Assembly: GCA_030562215.1 (NCBI GenBank)
Contig: JAUPFL010000001.1
Coordinates: forward strand, 744,001-808,000
Source of the DNA: Peribacillus frigoritolerans
GTDB lineage: Bacteria > Bacillota > Bacilli > Bacillales > DSM-1321
Length of the DNA: 64,000 nt
Reading direction: 5' to 3'
Positions 9,761-18,381 of this stretch are shown here, piece after piece; the first letter of the stretch is position 1; every line of letters starts with the position of its first letter. A program made the translations under genes and the position numbers. The notes under the pieces were generated by a model. The model was not told the DNA's origin. It did no database searches and was given only the letters and a program-made list of their open reading frames with translations.

Positions 9761-11826
9761 TCATTTTTTTACATGTTTTTTTAATACATACCCAATTTGG
9801 CTTCCCTTTTTCACTTTGTACCACTCATCTTGTTGAGCCAGGATCGTTATGGATTGATCCCTGTATAGATTCCCAACCGTTTCAGAAGATGCATTTCTGT
9901 TTTCTTTAATATATAATTCGCTTGCTGTCACTATTCCCGTCGTCTTCCTAATCGAGATTTTCGTTGAAATGGTTTTCTGATTGTCACTCTTATCCTTAGC
10001 TGAGATTGTCACCGTATATATCCCGTTGGACATATTTTTGAAATCCCATGTTGCGGATTGCCTGCCTTTATTGAACTGGCTTTCAGAAAGGATGCCAACA
10101 ACCTTACCTTTACTGTTCTTAATTTTCACTGTTACATTAGTGTTTTCATTAATTGTATACGTTATGTTCGCTTTCTCGGTACTATAGTCGCCCGCTGTAT
10201 TGATATCGGTGATTTTCGGTGCCGACGTATCTTTACTGATCTTAATCGGCATTGTTTCCATACTTTCATTCCCGCTTCGGTCCATTGCTGATATTTCTGC
10301 TTCATATGTACCGTTACTTACCGCTTTTGTGTTCCAGGTTGCTGAATGGGTACCCTTTTTCATTGGTTGATCATGGACTGGGGTAGCTAAGGATTTACCT
10401 TTATTATCTTTAATCGTGAGTGTTACCACAGCATCTTCTTTTAGGGAGTATGTGATTCCAACCTCATCACTTAAATAATCCGTTTTCCCTTTCATGCTTA
10501 CTGTATTCGGTTCTTCCTTTACGACAAGATCCGTTTTAGATCCAGCACCTGGTCCATATTCCTTTTCTATAGTTGTATCAGGATAATAAAACCCCAAAAT
10601 ATCTTGATAGGATTGCCCTGCTTCCGCTCTGTTTTTCGCCCCAAACTGACTTAGCCCGACACCATGCCCATATCCTGACCCTTTAATAGAAATTTTGGAG
10701 TCACCGGAGGATGAATGGTCAACCAGATAGCTTTTCATCACCTCTTGCCCAACCATGCCCCTGATTTTGGAAGCCGCTACATTAGTAAGCTTAACCGTTT
10801 GCTGCAAAAGCTTCCCCCTGTCATCAACGAGACCCCTTACATAGAAATTCAATTGGATGGAACCTTTCGTTACACGGCCTCCCGTTTTTTCATCTGAAAA
10901 TGTTAACAAGGGAATCTCCGTTATTTTAATATCTTTCTGCGCATATCCATTATTCTTCAGCCAAACCTTAAGCTTCGGCACAACCGTTTTATCTTTTTCC
11001 TCTACACTTGTCCACCATTCTTCCGGTTTAGATAAATCCATTTTTGAAAGGTCGATTTGCTGCTTGTCCAGCGTTATCTCCCAACTGGTTTTCGGATCAA
11101 AGAAATCTTCTTTTATAGATAAATATGCAAGGGGTTGCCACTTGACCAAACATTTGAATTCGATTCGGTCATTCCTCCATTGCTTGAGGAAAAGAATGCT
11201 TCGATTATTTCGCCATCATGCTTGATTACCATGCCCTTTGTCTGTTCAATGGCTGAATTAGTTCGATAGTGACCGGCAGCCCCGCCATATACTTGGTAAG
11301 AAACCGTATCATCAATTATTGTGGATTGATGGCGAAGTGCATAAGTCCGGGCGGCAACCGCCGTGCTTTTAAGGCCTCGGCATGCCATAGTGCAGGCATC
11401 TCCAGAGGGACGACGCCCTTTAGATAATCTTCCATGTAAACAGTATTGATTGGCCGGATGTAACCGTCCTCCACTGTAAATGAAAATGAGCCCTGATACG
11501 GACGGCCATTAATGGACAATGATCCATCACGTTTAACTGGTATTATCTTAAAGGAACCATAAGATCCCGTTTTCTTAAAACCTTTGTATACGGCAAGTTT
11601 ATCCGACTCCACTTTCAAAGTCAGATTTTCCCCGCCTTAATGAATAACTCTCCCCTGATTTACGGTAGTCACCGGTTGCCGTTATTTTGACGCTGGTTCT
11701 ATTCCCCAAATAATTCTTCAGTTTCACTTCCATCGTTATATTCTCTTCTGCTGCCGTTGCTTCATGAGAAGGAAATGCAAGAAAAATGATAAAGAAAGAA
11801 ATAAACAAATACTTTAAACTTCTCAT
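9761..11826 (-). CDS. Secreted SpoIID/LytB-domain protein with FlgD-like Ig repeats and SH3 domain, three frameshifts
   Basis: About 689 aa with a signal peptide ending near EATAAEEN. The SpoIID/LytB domain carries VYMEDYLKGVVPLEMPALWHAEALKA (catalytic Glu region), VAARTYAL, FFSSSNGGMTESNSNVW and GSGYGHGVGLSQFGA. Two FlgD-like Ig units follow (each with SATWNTK or SATWDFK and GTYEAEISA or GIYTVTISA), then a bacterial SH3 domain (SELYIKENRNASSETVG...). LytB-type domains enhance or carry out cleavage of denuded glycan, and SH3 and Ig units bind wall. Breaks near 11633, 11350 and 11145 are bridged by one or two bases. It is not the sporulation gene spoIID, which lies at 44657-45692. Confidence 0.8.
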
Positions 11827-12070
11827 TCCTTTTCATCCTCACTCCTAGTCTATTTATCCTTCAAGTCTTTATCCTGTTCAATCCATCGGCATCTGGTAAC
11901 ATAACGGCCTGGATGATGTCACTGCTGCAGAAACCATGATTTCAGGACTACATTGGGGTGCCGGGTATACTTGCAAGTTTCTGAACTCCCTTTTTACATT
12001 CTGTATGTACGCCCCATTATCCTTCAAATCCAGCTTCATTGTCGTAACAAATTGGAATCCTCAACCAAAA
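11827..12070. other. Gap with no recognisable gene
   Basis: The stretch has short open frames on both strands but none has a ribosome site or known motif. It should carry the promoter of the SpoIID/LytB gene. Confidence 0.5.
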
Positions 12071-12109
12071 TAAAAGCAGGACATGGAAGAAACCAATGTC
12101 CTGCTTTTT
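12071..12109. terminator. Terminator after pbpC
   Basis: AAAAGCAGGACAT (12072-12084) pairs with ATGTCCTGCTTTT (12096-12108), with T-runs on both strands. It closes the minus-strand PBP gene. Confidence 0.85.
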
Positions 12110-12150
12110 AATGTTAAATACTTGCCCAGTCCTGTTGGGTGACTTTTTTC

Positions 12151-14156
12151 TTACTTCAAATACTTCTTCAACACCGGTTTCATATGATCGACAACGACAT
12201 GGCTGCCGCCTCGTCCTTTTACATCTTCCATCATCCATGCCATGAGAAGTTCCGGGTCTTCTGTGTCCATGGCAACAAACCAGCCATTTTCTGTTCCGTC
12301 AGCATTTTTGGATGCCTTGATTTCAGCAGTTCCCGTTTTGGCAGCGATTTTGATGCCAAGATCAGCTATTCCATGTCCGCTTCCCTTAGGATGCTCCACT
12401 ACTTGTGTCAGCATCTTGGTGACCTGATTTGCCTGGTCTGCCGATATCGCATTTTCTTTCCATATTTTCTTTTCCATTTTATCTCCTGTTATTAAGAAAG
12501 GTGCCGGGATGTTTCCTTCATTCAAGAAGGCTGAATAGGTCATGGCGAGATGGAGCGTGCTCATTTGAACTTGCGCTTGACCATAACCTGCATCTGCCAA
12601 TCGTCCCTCACTGTCGATCTTGCCGATGCTCGATGCTTTGATCGGATAATCATAATTCAAAGACTCATCAAATCCGAAAGCCTTGAGTCCATTTGTGAAT
12701 TTTTCCTTTCCAAGCCCGAGAGCTTTTTGGGCAAAGTAAATATTGTCTGAATAAATTAATGCCTTATCCATATCGATTGGAACACCAGGGTCTGAAACCC
12801 TTGTAATGGAATGATCTTTCCATGTCGATTTGGCCCACGTTTTCCCTTGGATATTGATCGACTCTTTCGGATCCACACCATTTTTCAAAGCGATCGCCGC
12901 AGTGATGGCCTTTATGGTTGAACCAGGTGCAAACGTCGAACTGAAGCGGTTCAGAAGTGGCTTTTTCGGGTCTTCTTCAAGCGCTTTTTGTTCCGCTTTC
13001 GTTATTCCGAAAATATATTTATTAGGATCGAATGACGGACTTGAAACAAGTGCAAGCGTTTCGCCTGTCTTCGGGTCAATTGCCGATGCCGATCCGGCTT
13101 CGTTTTTATATTGCTTGAAGATATCCTTTTGAAGCTCGGCGTCGATGGTCAATGTAATTGTTTCTCCCTCTTCAGCAGGCTTTTCAGCAATCACTTTTTC
13201 TTCGCCATCTTCGGTTTTAATGAAGATTTTACCGCCAGGCTTGCCTTTAAGCCGCGCTTCCAACAATTCCTCAAGACCTCGCTTGCCAATAACATCACTT
13301 GCGGTATATCCTTTTCCTTTTAATTTCTCCAGATCCTCGGCTGATGCCTCACCGACATATCCGATTAGATGGGCAGTAGCCTCTTTATACGGATATATAC
13401 GCTCTTCCGTATTATTGACAGATACCCCTGCAATGCTCAATAGCTTTTCCAAAGTTGCGGTATTATCATTTGACATTTTCTTGATGGGCACGAAATAGCT
13501 TGGCTTTACCCATGTTTGTTTTAATTTCTGATTCACTTCGTCGGTGGACATATTGAGGATTCCAGCGACCTTTTTAACCGTTTCGGATTCGTTGGCCATT
13601 TTCTCCGGCACGATTCCCACTTCCGCTACCGTTCCATTCATGGCAAGGCCGCGTTCATTTCGATCGACAATTTCCCCCGAATGGCTGGATACGATTCAAC
13701 CGATACCTTCTCACCGGCTTCCAATTGAGGGAATATGTAGCTTTCATCCCACTTGATGTACCAATTTTCTTTCTCGCCTTCCCCTTCCTTGACAAGTGTC
13801 GCTTTATGGTCAGAGCTGACAGCACCCGCCATAGTGGACATATCAACGGTATATGAAAGGCTTACCTTTTCTCCATCTTTATGGTCTTTTTCTTCTTTTG
13901 GCTGTTTATAGTCCACCTTTAATTGGTCGGCTTCAATGCCCGTATAGATTTTTTCATAACGCTTCTCAAATTCATCCGCACTGATTTCTTTCTTTGTCTC
14001 AGGTGACAGATAATCGTACATTTTCGCAAAATCTTGTTTATTCCAAAGCTTCGTGTATGCCGCAAAGCGATCTTCCGGACTTGGCTCATCCGAGCATCCG
14101 GCCAGGAACAATACGCTCATCAACAATAAGCTGGAAACTAAAGCTAGTTTCTTCAT
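12151..14156 (-). CDS. pbpC: Penicillin-binding protein 3 (class B, lipoprotein), one frameshift
   Basis: A 668-aa D,D-transpeptidase. The lipobox LAGC at residues 18-21 anchors it outside the membrane. An NTF2-like MecA N-terminal domain (EDRFAAYTKLWNKQDFAKMYDYLS...) and a PBP dimerisation domain precede the transpeptidase: GSTIK (nucleophile Ser), SDN and KTGTAE. This layout is that of B. subtilis PbpC and S. aureus PBP2a, the low-affinity beta-lactam binding group. One G added to the G5 run near 13675 gives YPAIRGEIVDRNERGLAMNG, the usual start of the dimerisation domain. The AGGAGG site lies 5-10 bases before the ATG. Confidence 0.93.
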
Positions 14157-14184
14157 GATTTCCTCCTAATGAATAGTTAGAATG

Positions 14185-14202
14185 ATATACCTATAGTTTA
14201 GC
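14185..14202. promoter_or_regulatory. Possible diverged copy of the ATAT-CTATAG palindrome upstream of pbpC
   Basis: ATATACCTATAGTTTAGC keeps ATAT, the CTATAG core and TT of the box found at the 16-17 kb quorum-sensing locus, but loses the other ATAT arm. It lies 30 bases upstream of the pbpC start and could equally be promoter sequence. Confidence 0.25.
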
Positions 14203-14269
14203 AAAATATTAGGGGAATGGGGGATTTCACATACCGAATTTCTTTATTTTTCTAATTAACCATATTTTT

Positions 14270-15737
14270 CTAAAACAAAAGTCCCGTACATCGTGTACAG
14301 GACTTTAAAGCATTCTTTTTTTCGGCTTTTTTCTCTTGCAGCCATTTTTTCAGGAAGATAAAGCCCAGGATGCCCGAAATGATGAGACCGCTTGTCGTTA
14401 CAATGACAGCTACCCATTCGTATAAGGAGTAATCCATATACGCTTTCCATGGTAATTTCCTTTCCAATCTTCAATATATAGATTCATTCCGAATATCCCG
14501 GAAACCACCGTATAAATCGTTAGTATTTGTAAAAGATAATTACTTCTTTTCCCAGCCAATTTATCCTGATTTTGATAAAGGTAGGAAAGTGTTTCCTTCA
14601 CTTCTCTGTAGAGAGGGGCAATCCTGAAGGCTTCATCCGTTTTTTTGAAAAGCTCTTTACCGATTGCCATACTATTCACTTCAGTGAATAAGTACTTTGC
14701 AGAAAACTCAGTGATCATGAAAATCAGCTGTTCTGTATCCGATTGATCTTTTTCCACATCTATCTGGGAATGTTCATGAGCCAATTTAAGCAGTACGATC
14801 TTATAATAGAAGAAAAGCAACAATGTATAAAAATGCTGGCCGTACATTTCACTTGCCAGTTCCTGTTCCAGTTTACCTGTCGCTTTCGTTACACACGCGA
14901 AATGATACATGCTAGTTACATAATAAGTCTCCTTGCCCCACCTGTCATAAACCCTTTCTTGATAATACTTTTCTATATAATCAGGGTTTAATGCGCCTAT
15001 ATACGGCTCACCATCATTGTCATACCCGTTCAGCTCACTGATCCGGAATAAATCATTTTTAGAAATATCACGATTCTCAGGGAATGCCGTATAACTGATC
15101 ACATACATTCTTTCATCGATGAAAAAGGGCAAACTGCCAAAATAGGTCGGATCCGCTTGTTCTTCATCCATATATTCCTCAATTGGCGGCAACAGTTCAT
15201 TGAAGATGAAATCCTTCACATGTTCATACTGATTTTCCCTGCAGCCAACTTTCGTTTTTTCTTCATCATCAGCAATCGGTTCGAGGATTCGGAATGTATC
15301 GCCAAAATAGAGCACATCATTATGTGAAAGCCCTTCAGGTAAAGTAACACGAAGATTCATCATGCCAATATGAAATGGACATATGAAGATATCTATAGAG
15401 TTAATAATAAATGGGGTATTTAGATAGGGTGATTCGAAGGTACAATCAATATCCAGTTTTTTCGTGAAACGCCGTAAGCCTTCCTTCTGTTTTGCATTAC
15501 CCGGAAATAAAATCGGTTCGATGTATGGCATGAAATACTTTTCCAATTTACGGTGTGAAACTTTATGTCCACCGTAAAATTGATTTTGTTGTTCCATATC
15601 TTTCAAGTTCAAAAAACGAAATTGTCCTTAAGCAATCTTTCCACAAACTTTTCAATCATTTTTCCTTCAAGCGTAAATGGAAAAATGAACTGCTGGAAAG
15701 TTCGCTTCGTGGGATCATTCTTCACTTTCACATCCAT
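14270..15737 (-). CDS. CorA-like membrane protein with GMN motif, two frameshifts
   Basis: About 489 aa. A large soluble N-terminal part without familiar motif is followed by two C-terminal TM helices (YLLQILTIYTVVSGIFGMNLY and VAVIVTTSGLIISGILGFIF) and a Lys-rich tail. The GIFGMNLY turn after the first helix, a short loop and a second helix are the layout of CorA/Mrs2 Mg2+ channels, whose signature is GMN. The soluble domain is unlike ordinary CorA. I start it at 15737, where ATG follows GGAGG. One T near 15611 (FVFLNLKDMEQQ) and one A near 14458 (DWKGKLPWKAYMDYS) join the pieces. Transport function is an inference from the C-terminus only. Confidence 0.6.
14272..14306 (-). terminator. Terminator overlapping the CorA-like gene end
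   Basis: AAAGTCCTGTAC pairs with GTACGGGACTTT on the minus strand, followed by TTTTGTTTT. The present reading frame runs through it, so the true stop may lie just before the hairpin. Confidence 0.8.
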
Positions 15738-15869
15738 AAAATATATTCCTCCGATTAAACTGCGATAAACACACACAGGTTTAATTCATCTTCTTTCTTA
15801 TATTTACCCATGTATATACAAACAAAACGAAACATAATATAGAAATAAAGTGGGCAAATTATCCAAATA

Positions 15870-15901
15870 CAAAAAGATCCCCCAAGCAAGTGCTCGGGGG
15901 C
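15870..15901 (-). terminator. Hairpin with T-run on minus strand, no clear gene upstream
   Basis: CCCCC.AGC pairs with GCT.GGGGG (15879-15900), with TCTTTTTG after it on the minus strand. No convincing minus-strand gene lies between it and the 16336-16380 terminator. Confidence 0.6.
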
Positions 15902-16091
15902 CATCGAAAAGAGTTCTTCAACCCTCTTCACTTTAGGGTACTAGAAACTGATGTTTCTAATGAAAAATCCGATATTCGGACCATTTTAGCATTTTTTTCA
16001 AGTATGATAAAACACGAAATTCCTCCATATTCAGGCTTTACCACTTATTATTATCCATTTAATCCTTATTTGCAGGGATTGACAGATGAAA

Positions 16092-16109
16092 ATATAACTA
16101 TAGGAATAT
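16092..16109. promoter_or_regulatory. Palindromic regulator box, copy 1 (upstream of the 47-aa gene)
   Basis: ATATAACTATAGGAATAT fits ATATNNCTATAGNNATAT. It lies 99 bases before the 47-aa gene start. The same palindrome recurs at 16831 and 17212, with a half-conserved copy at 17097. Confidence 0.65.
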
Positions 16110-16208
16110 TACTTGATCTTTTTGTTAAATATTTTTATCCCTTTATGAGGAAATCACGTTTTAATTTTAAAAAAATGGGTAAATAAAAAAATGCAAAGGA
16201 GAGACATC

Positions 16209-16352
16209 ATGAAATCCGATAGAAATAAACAACACTTTAAATTTTTTGAAAGAACAAATAACGCTAAACCAAGTGAAAGGAAACAAATGAGCGATTTCAT
16301 CAAAAAGAAAATGAATGCTCAAAACTCTCATTTAAACGATAAAAACTCATGA
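16209..16352 (+). CDS. Small basic protein, 47 aa, unknown function
   Basis: I do not recognise this protein. It starts MKSDRNKQHFKFFERTNN and is rich in Lys, Arg, Asn and Gln, with no signal peptide or membrane segment. A strong AAAGGAGAG site sits 6 bases before the ATG, and the stop codon lies in a 20-bp perfect terminator stem, so it is a credible short gene. Box copy 1 lies upstream, which places it in the predicted PlcR-like regulon. It might be an effector or a cytoplasmic partner; nothing in the sequence decides. Confidence 0.6.
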   Translation: MKSDRNKQHFKFFERTNNAKPSERKQMSDFIKKKMNAQNSHLNDKNS

Positions 16353-16380
16353 CATGTGGGATGTCATGAGTTTTTATCGT
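16336..16380. terminator. Shared bidirectional terminator with 20-bp perfect stem
   Basis: 16336-16355 pairs perfectly with 16361-16380 around a 5-base loop. The stem holds A5 and T5 runs for both directions. The stop of the plus gene is inside it and the stop of the minus gene directly abuts it. Confidence 0.9.
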
Positions 16381-16698
16381 TTAAAATGCGATTTCATTTC
16401 CCTGAAGGTTGTGCTTCACACATTTTTTGATACCGATCACATTCAAAAAATGTTGAATTTTCTTCATTGAGGTAGCCTGATACTCATCTACAATGGAAAA
16501 CTCTTTAATATAAGCGATTTTTTCTTGTACATCTGTATCTATATGATCTTGGCTGCATTCTTTTTCATCTGATTTTTGGCATGTGTACACCACAGCTTCA
16601 CCAATATTCCTTGTTGCCTTATCAAAATAAAAAGAAAACACAATGGCACATTCATCATCGTAAAAAGAGGGTTGAACTTTCATATTAATATCAATCAT
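16381..16698 (-). CDS. Hypothetical protein, 105 aa, predicted quorum-sensing output
   Basis: A soluble acidic protein starting MIDINMKVQPSFYDDE, with two Cys (TCQKSDEKECSQ) and a predicted alpha/beta mix. I recognise no family. A GGAGAGAGGTG ribosome region precedes the ATG. Box copy 2 lies 133 bases upstream with nothing else in between, so regulation by the PlcR-like protein at 17246 is likely (inference). It converges with the 47-aa gene and shares its terminator. Confidence 0.7.
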   Translation of the reverse strand: MIDINMKVQPSFYDDECAIVFSFYFDKATRNIGEAVVYTCQKSDEKECSQDHIDTDVQEKIAYIKEFSIVDEYQATSMKKIQHFLNVIGIKKCVKHNLQGNEIAF

Positions 16699-16830
16699 TA
16701 ACCTTACACCTCTCTCCGTTTTGTTATTTACACTATAACAAAGTCATTAAACGGAAATAGGCGTTCCAAACTACCCTCGCGTTTCTTCCACACCTACCAA
16801 ATGGACCTTACACTCCCCATTCATAGATAA

Positions 16831-16848
16831 TTATAACTATAGGAATAT
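16831..16848. promoter_or_regulatory. Palindromic regulator box, copy 2 (upstream of the 105-aa gene)
   Basis: TTATAACTATAGGAATAT is identical to copy 1 except for the first base. It lies between the 105-aa gene and the peptide gene terminator. Confidence 0.65.
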
Positions 16849-16880
16849 GCGCAAAAGAATAATCATTTGAAAATAATAAT

Positions 16881-16908
16881 AAAAAAACATCTTCAATTGA
16901 AGATGCTC
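16881..16908 (-). terminator. Terminator of the pheromone gene
   Basis: CATCTTCAATTGAAGATG is a perfect palindrome followed on the minus strand by seven T, 30 bases after the peptide stop. The peptide gene is thus monocistronic. Confidence 0.85.
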
Positions 16909-16935
16909 GAATCAGTAATAAGAAGCTTCATTTAC

Positions 16936-17050
16936 TTATTTATATAAACCTGGAAGTTCTGCGTAAAGGCCTGGTAATTCGCTTGGGACAATAACGAAAG
17001 CAGCGATGATAAGAAAAGATACGACTAATGCTTTAGTACTTTTTTTTCAT
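16936..17050 (-). CDS. PapR-like signal-peptide pheromone precursor with two tandem [S/A]ELPGLY copies (A-run frameshift)
   Basis: After dropping one A from the A8 run behind the ATG, the gene encodes 37 aa: Lys-rich start MKKSTK, hydrophobic export helix ALVVSFLIIAAFVIV, then PSELPGLYAELPGLYK. The C-terminus is a near-exact repeat of the heptapeptide [S/A]ELPGLY. PapR signals that activate PlcR in the B. cereus group have the same pattern (for example ADLPFEF): small residue, acidic, Leu, Pro, two variable, aromatic. An AAGGAGG site lies 8 bases before the ATG, and a terminator follows. The PlcR-like gene starts 196 bases away, divergently. As written the frame stops after four codons, through a sequencing error or phase variation. 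Confidence 0.75.
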
Positions 17051-17082
17051 AGGTCATTCCTCCTTTTCTTTTAAAAAATATT

Positions 17083-17120
17083 GGTTAAAATAGAAATTAA
17101 TTCTATAGTTATATTTAACC
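17083..17120. promoter_or_regulatory. 38-bp imperfect palindrome with box copy 3 (upstream of the pheromone gene)
   Basis: Arms GGTTAAA (17083) and TTTAACC (17120) enclose a CTATAGTTATAT half-box at 17103-17114, the reverse strand of the shared motif. The left ATAT arm is degenerate. It lies 33-70 bases before the pheromone ATG, over the expected promoter. Confidence 0.55.
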
Positions 17121-17211
17121 ACACTTCTTAAAACCATATATTTCGACTAAAGAATCTATTTAAACCGTTCAGGACCTGTACATACCGCTTACACCGATTT
17201 TTCATAACAAA

Positions 17212-17229
17212 ATATAACTCTAGGCATAT
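17212..17229. promoter_or_regulatory. Palindromic regulator box, copy 4 (at the regulator's own start)
   Basis: ATATAACTCTAGGCATAT matches the box with one change in the core. It ends 16 bases before the regulator ATG and next to its ribosome site, which would suit autoregulation, perhaps repression. Confidence 0.6.
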
Positions 17230-17245
17230 TTTAAGGAGAATCAAA

Positions 17246-18139
17246 ATGGATTTTTTTGCAGTTGGACAAAAGATCAAAGAGCTACGTAAACAAATCGGGC
17301 TTTCCCAGGAAGAGTTGGCAACCGGTATTTGTACACAAGCACAGATCAGTAAGATTGAAAAGGGCGATGTCTATCCATATGCATCCACTCTCTATTTAAT
17401 TTCCCAACGTTTAGGCGTTGATGTAAACTATTTTTTCGATATTGGAATGACCCCTAGGCTGGATTACGTGGAAGAAGTGATTTATCAATTAAAAATTGCC
17501 AGAAGAACCCGAAATTATGAGGAGATGCAGCAAATTGTAAAGGCTGAGGAAAACAGTCCCCTCTTTCTTCAGAATAAAAAGAATCATCAATTGATTCTTT
17601 GGCACAAGGGAATATACGAATATGAAAAAAATAAAGATTTAGATAAAGCCATCGAATTCATTAATCAGGCCATAGCCATTACCCATACGACAGACAAAAT
17701 TTATTCGGAACGGGAGCTTGAAATCTTAAGCAGCCTTGGTGTAATGTATGTAGCCGAAGAACAGTACGAAAATGCATTCGCTTTGTTACGGAAAGCTTTA
17801 GATCACTTGAAAGCCCTGCCCTTTTTGACGGATAAAACGCTTAAGACACGCCTATCCTATAATTTCGGCAGAGTGTTAACACGCCTGGGTCGATACGAAG
17901 AGTCCATTGCCTGCTGCCAAGATGCCATAAAGTGGTGCCTCGAACATGATCAATTATATGCTTTAGCGGATTTACATTACCATTTAGGGTATAATTTGGA
18001 ACTCGTAGGTAACTTTGAAGAGGCAAAAGAGTACTTGGAAAAGTCAGCGTTTCTATTCAATTTACAAAAAAATCATGCCTTTGTTACATTCATCAACAAA
18101 AAGTTGGACAGTTGGAAGAATGAAATGAAAATAAACTAA
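17246..18139 (+). CDS. PlcR-like RRNPP quorum-sensing regulator (HTH + TPR)
   Basis: A 297-aa cytoplasmic transcription factor. Residues about 5-65 form an HTH_3 domain (KIKELRKQIGLSQEELA, then QAQISKIEKGDVYP). The rest is five or so helical TPR pairs with AIEFINQAIAI, LSSLGVMYVAEEQYENAF, YNFGRVLTRLGRYEESI and YHLGYNLELVGNFEEAK. Length and order match PlcR (285 aa), NprR and Rap relatives that bind imported peptides in the TPR groove. In particular VYP after the HTH and the C-terminal AFLFNLQKNHAF stretch resemble PlcR. The divergent PapR-like gene supplies a plausible ligand. An AAGGAG site precedes the ATG. It is unbroken despite many errors nearby. Confidence 0.85.
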   Translation: MDFFAVGQKIKELRKQIGLSQEELATGICTQAQISKIEKGDVYPYASTLYLISQRLGVDVNYFFDIGMTPRLDYVEEVIYQLKIARRTRNYEEMQQIVKAEENSPLFLQNKKNHQLILWHKGIYEYEKNKDLDKAIEFINQAIAITHTTDKIYSERELEILSSLGVMYVAEEQYENAFALLRKALDHLKALPFLTDKTLKTRLSYNFGRVLTRLGRYEESIACCQDAIKWCLEHDQLYALADLHYHLGYNLELVGNFEEAKEYLEKSAFLFNLQKNHAFVTFINKKLDSWKNEMKIN

Positions 18140-18149
18140 TTCTATATTT

Positions 18150-18177
18150 TAAAGCCATTCCCACGGGAATGGCTCTT
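18150..18177 (+). terminator. Stem-loop after the regulator gene
   Basis: AGCCATTCCC pairs with GGGAATGGCT directly after the stop, but the T-run is poor. Confidence 0.55.
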
Positions 18178-18381
18178 CCCATTACCCAAGAATATGTATA
18201 ATCCCACACTCATCATTTTCAAAACCTCCATTCTACATTTTAAATTCCAAGCCAAAATGAAGTATAATAAAGAGATGCTTCAAAAAACGCACTTTTAAAA
18301 AGGGTTCCGGCCCCTCATCACTTAGCTTTGTGAAGAGGAATGAGGATGAAGGATTCCAGGCATGGTTAACGTGAATGCCCG

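Noticed and set aside
11870..12071. Plus-strand frame reading NGLDDVTAAETMISGLHWGAGYTCKF
   Set aside because: No start codon with ribosome site and no family recognised; probably chance.
14256..14474. Separate small membrane protein gene
   Set aside because: It is the C-terminal helix of the CorA-like gene in a shifted frame.
15890..16186. Plus-strand open frame of 98 codons
   Set aside because: Its GTG start lies inside a terminator hairpin, it has no ribosome site, and it contains a copy of the regulator palindrome.
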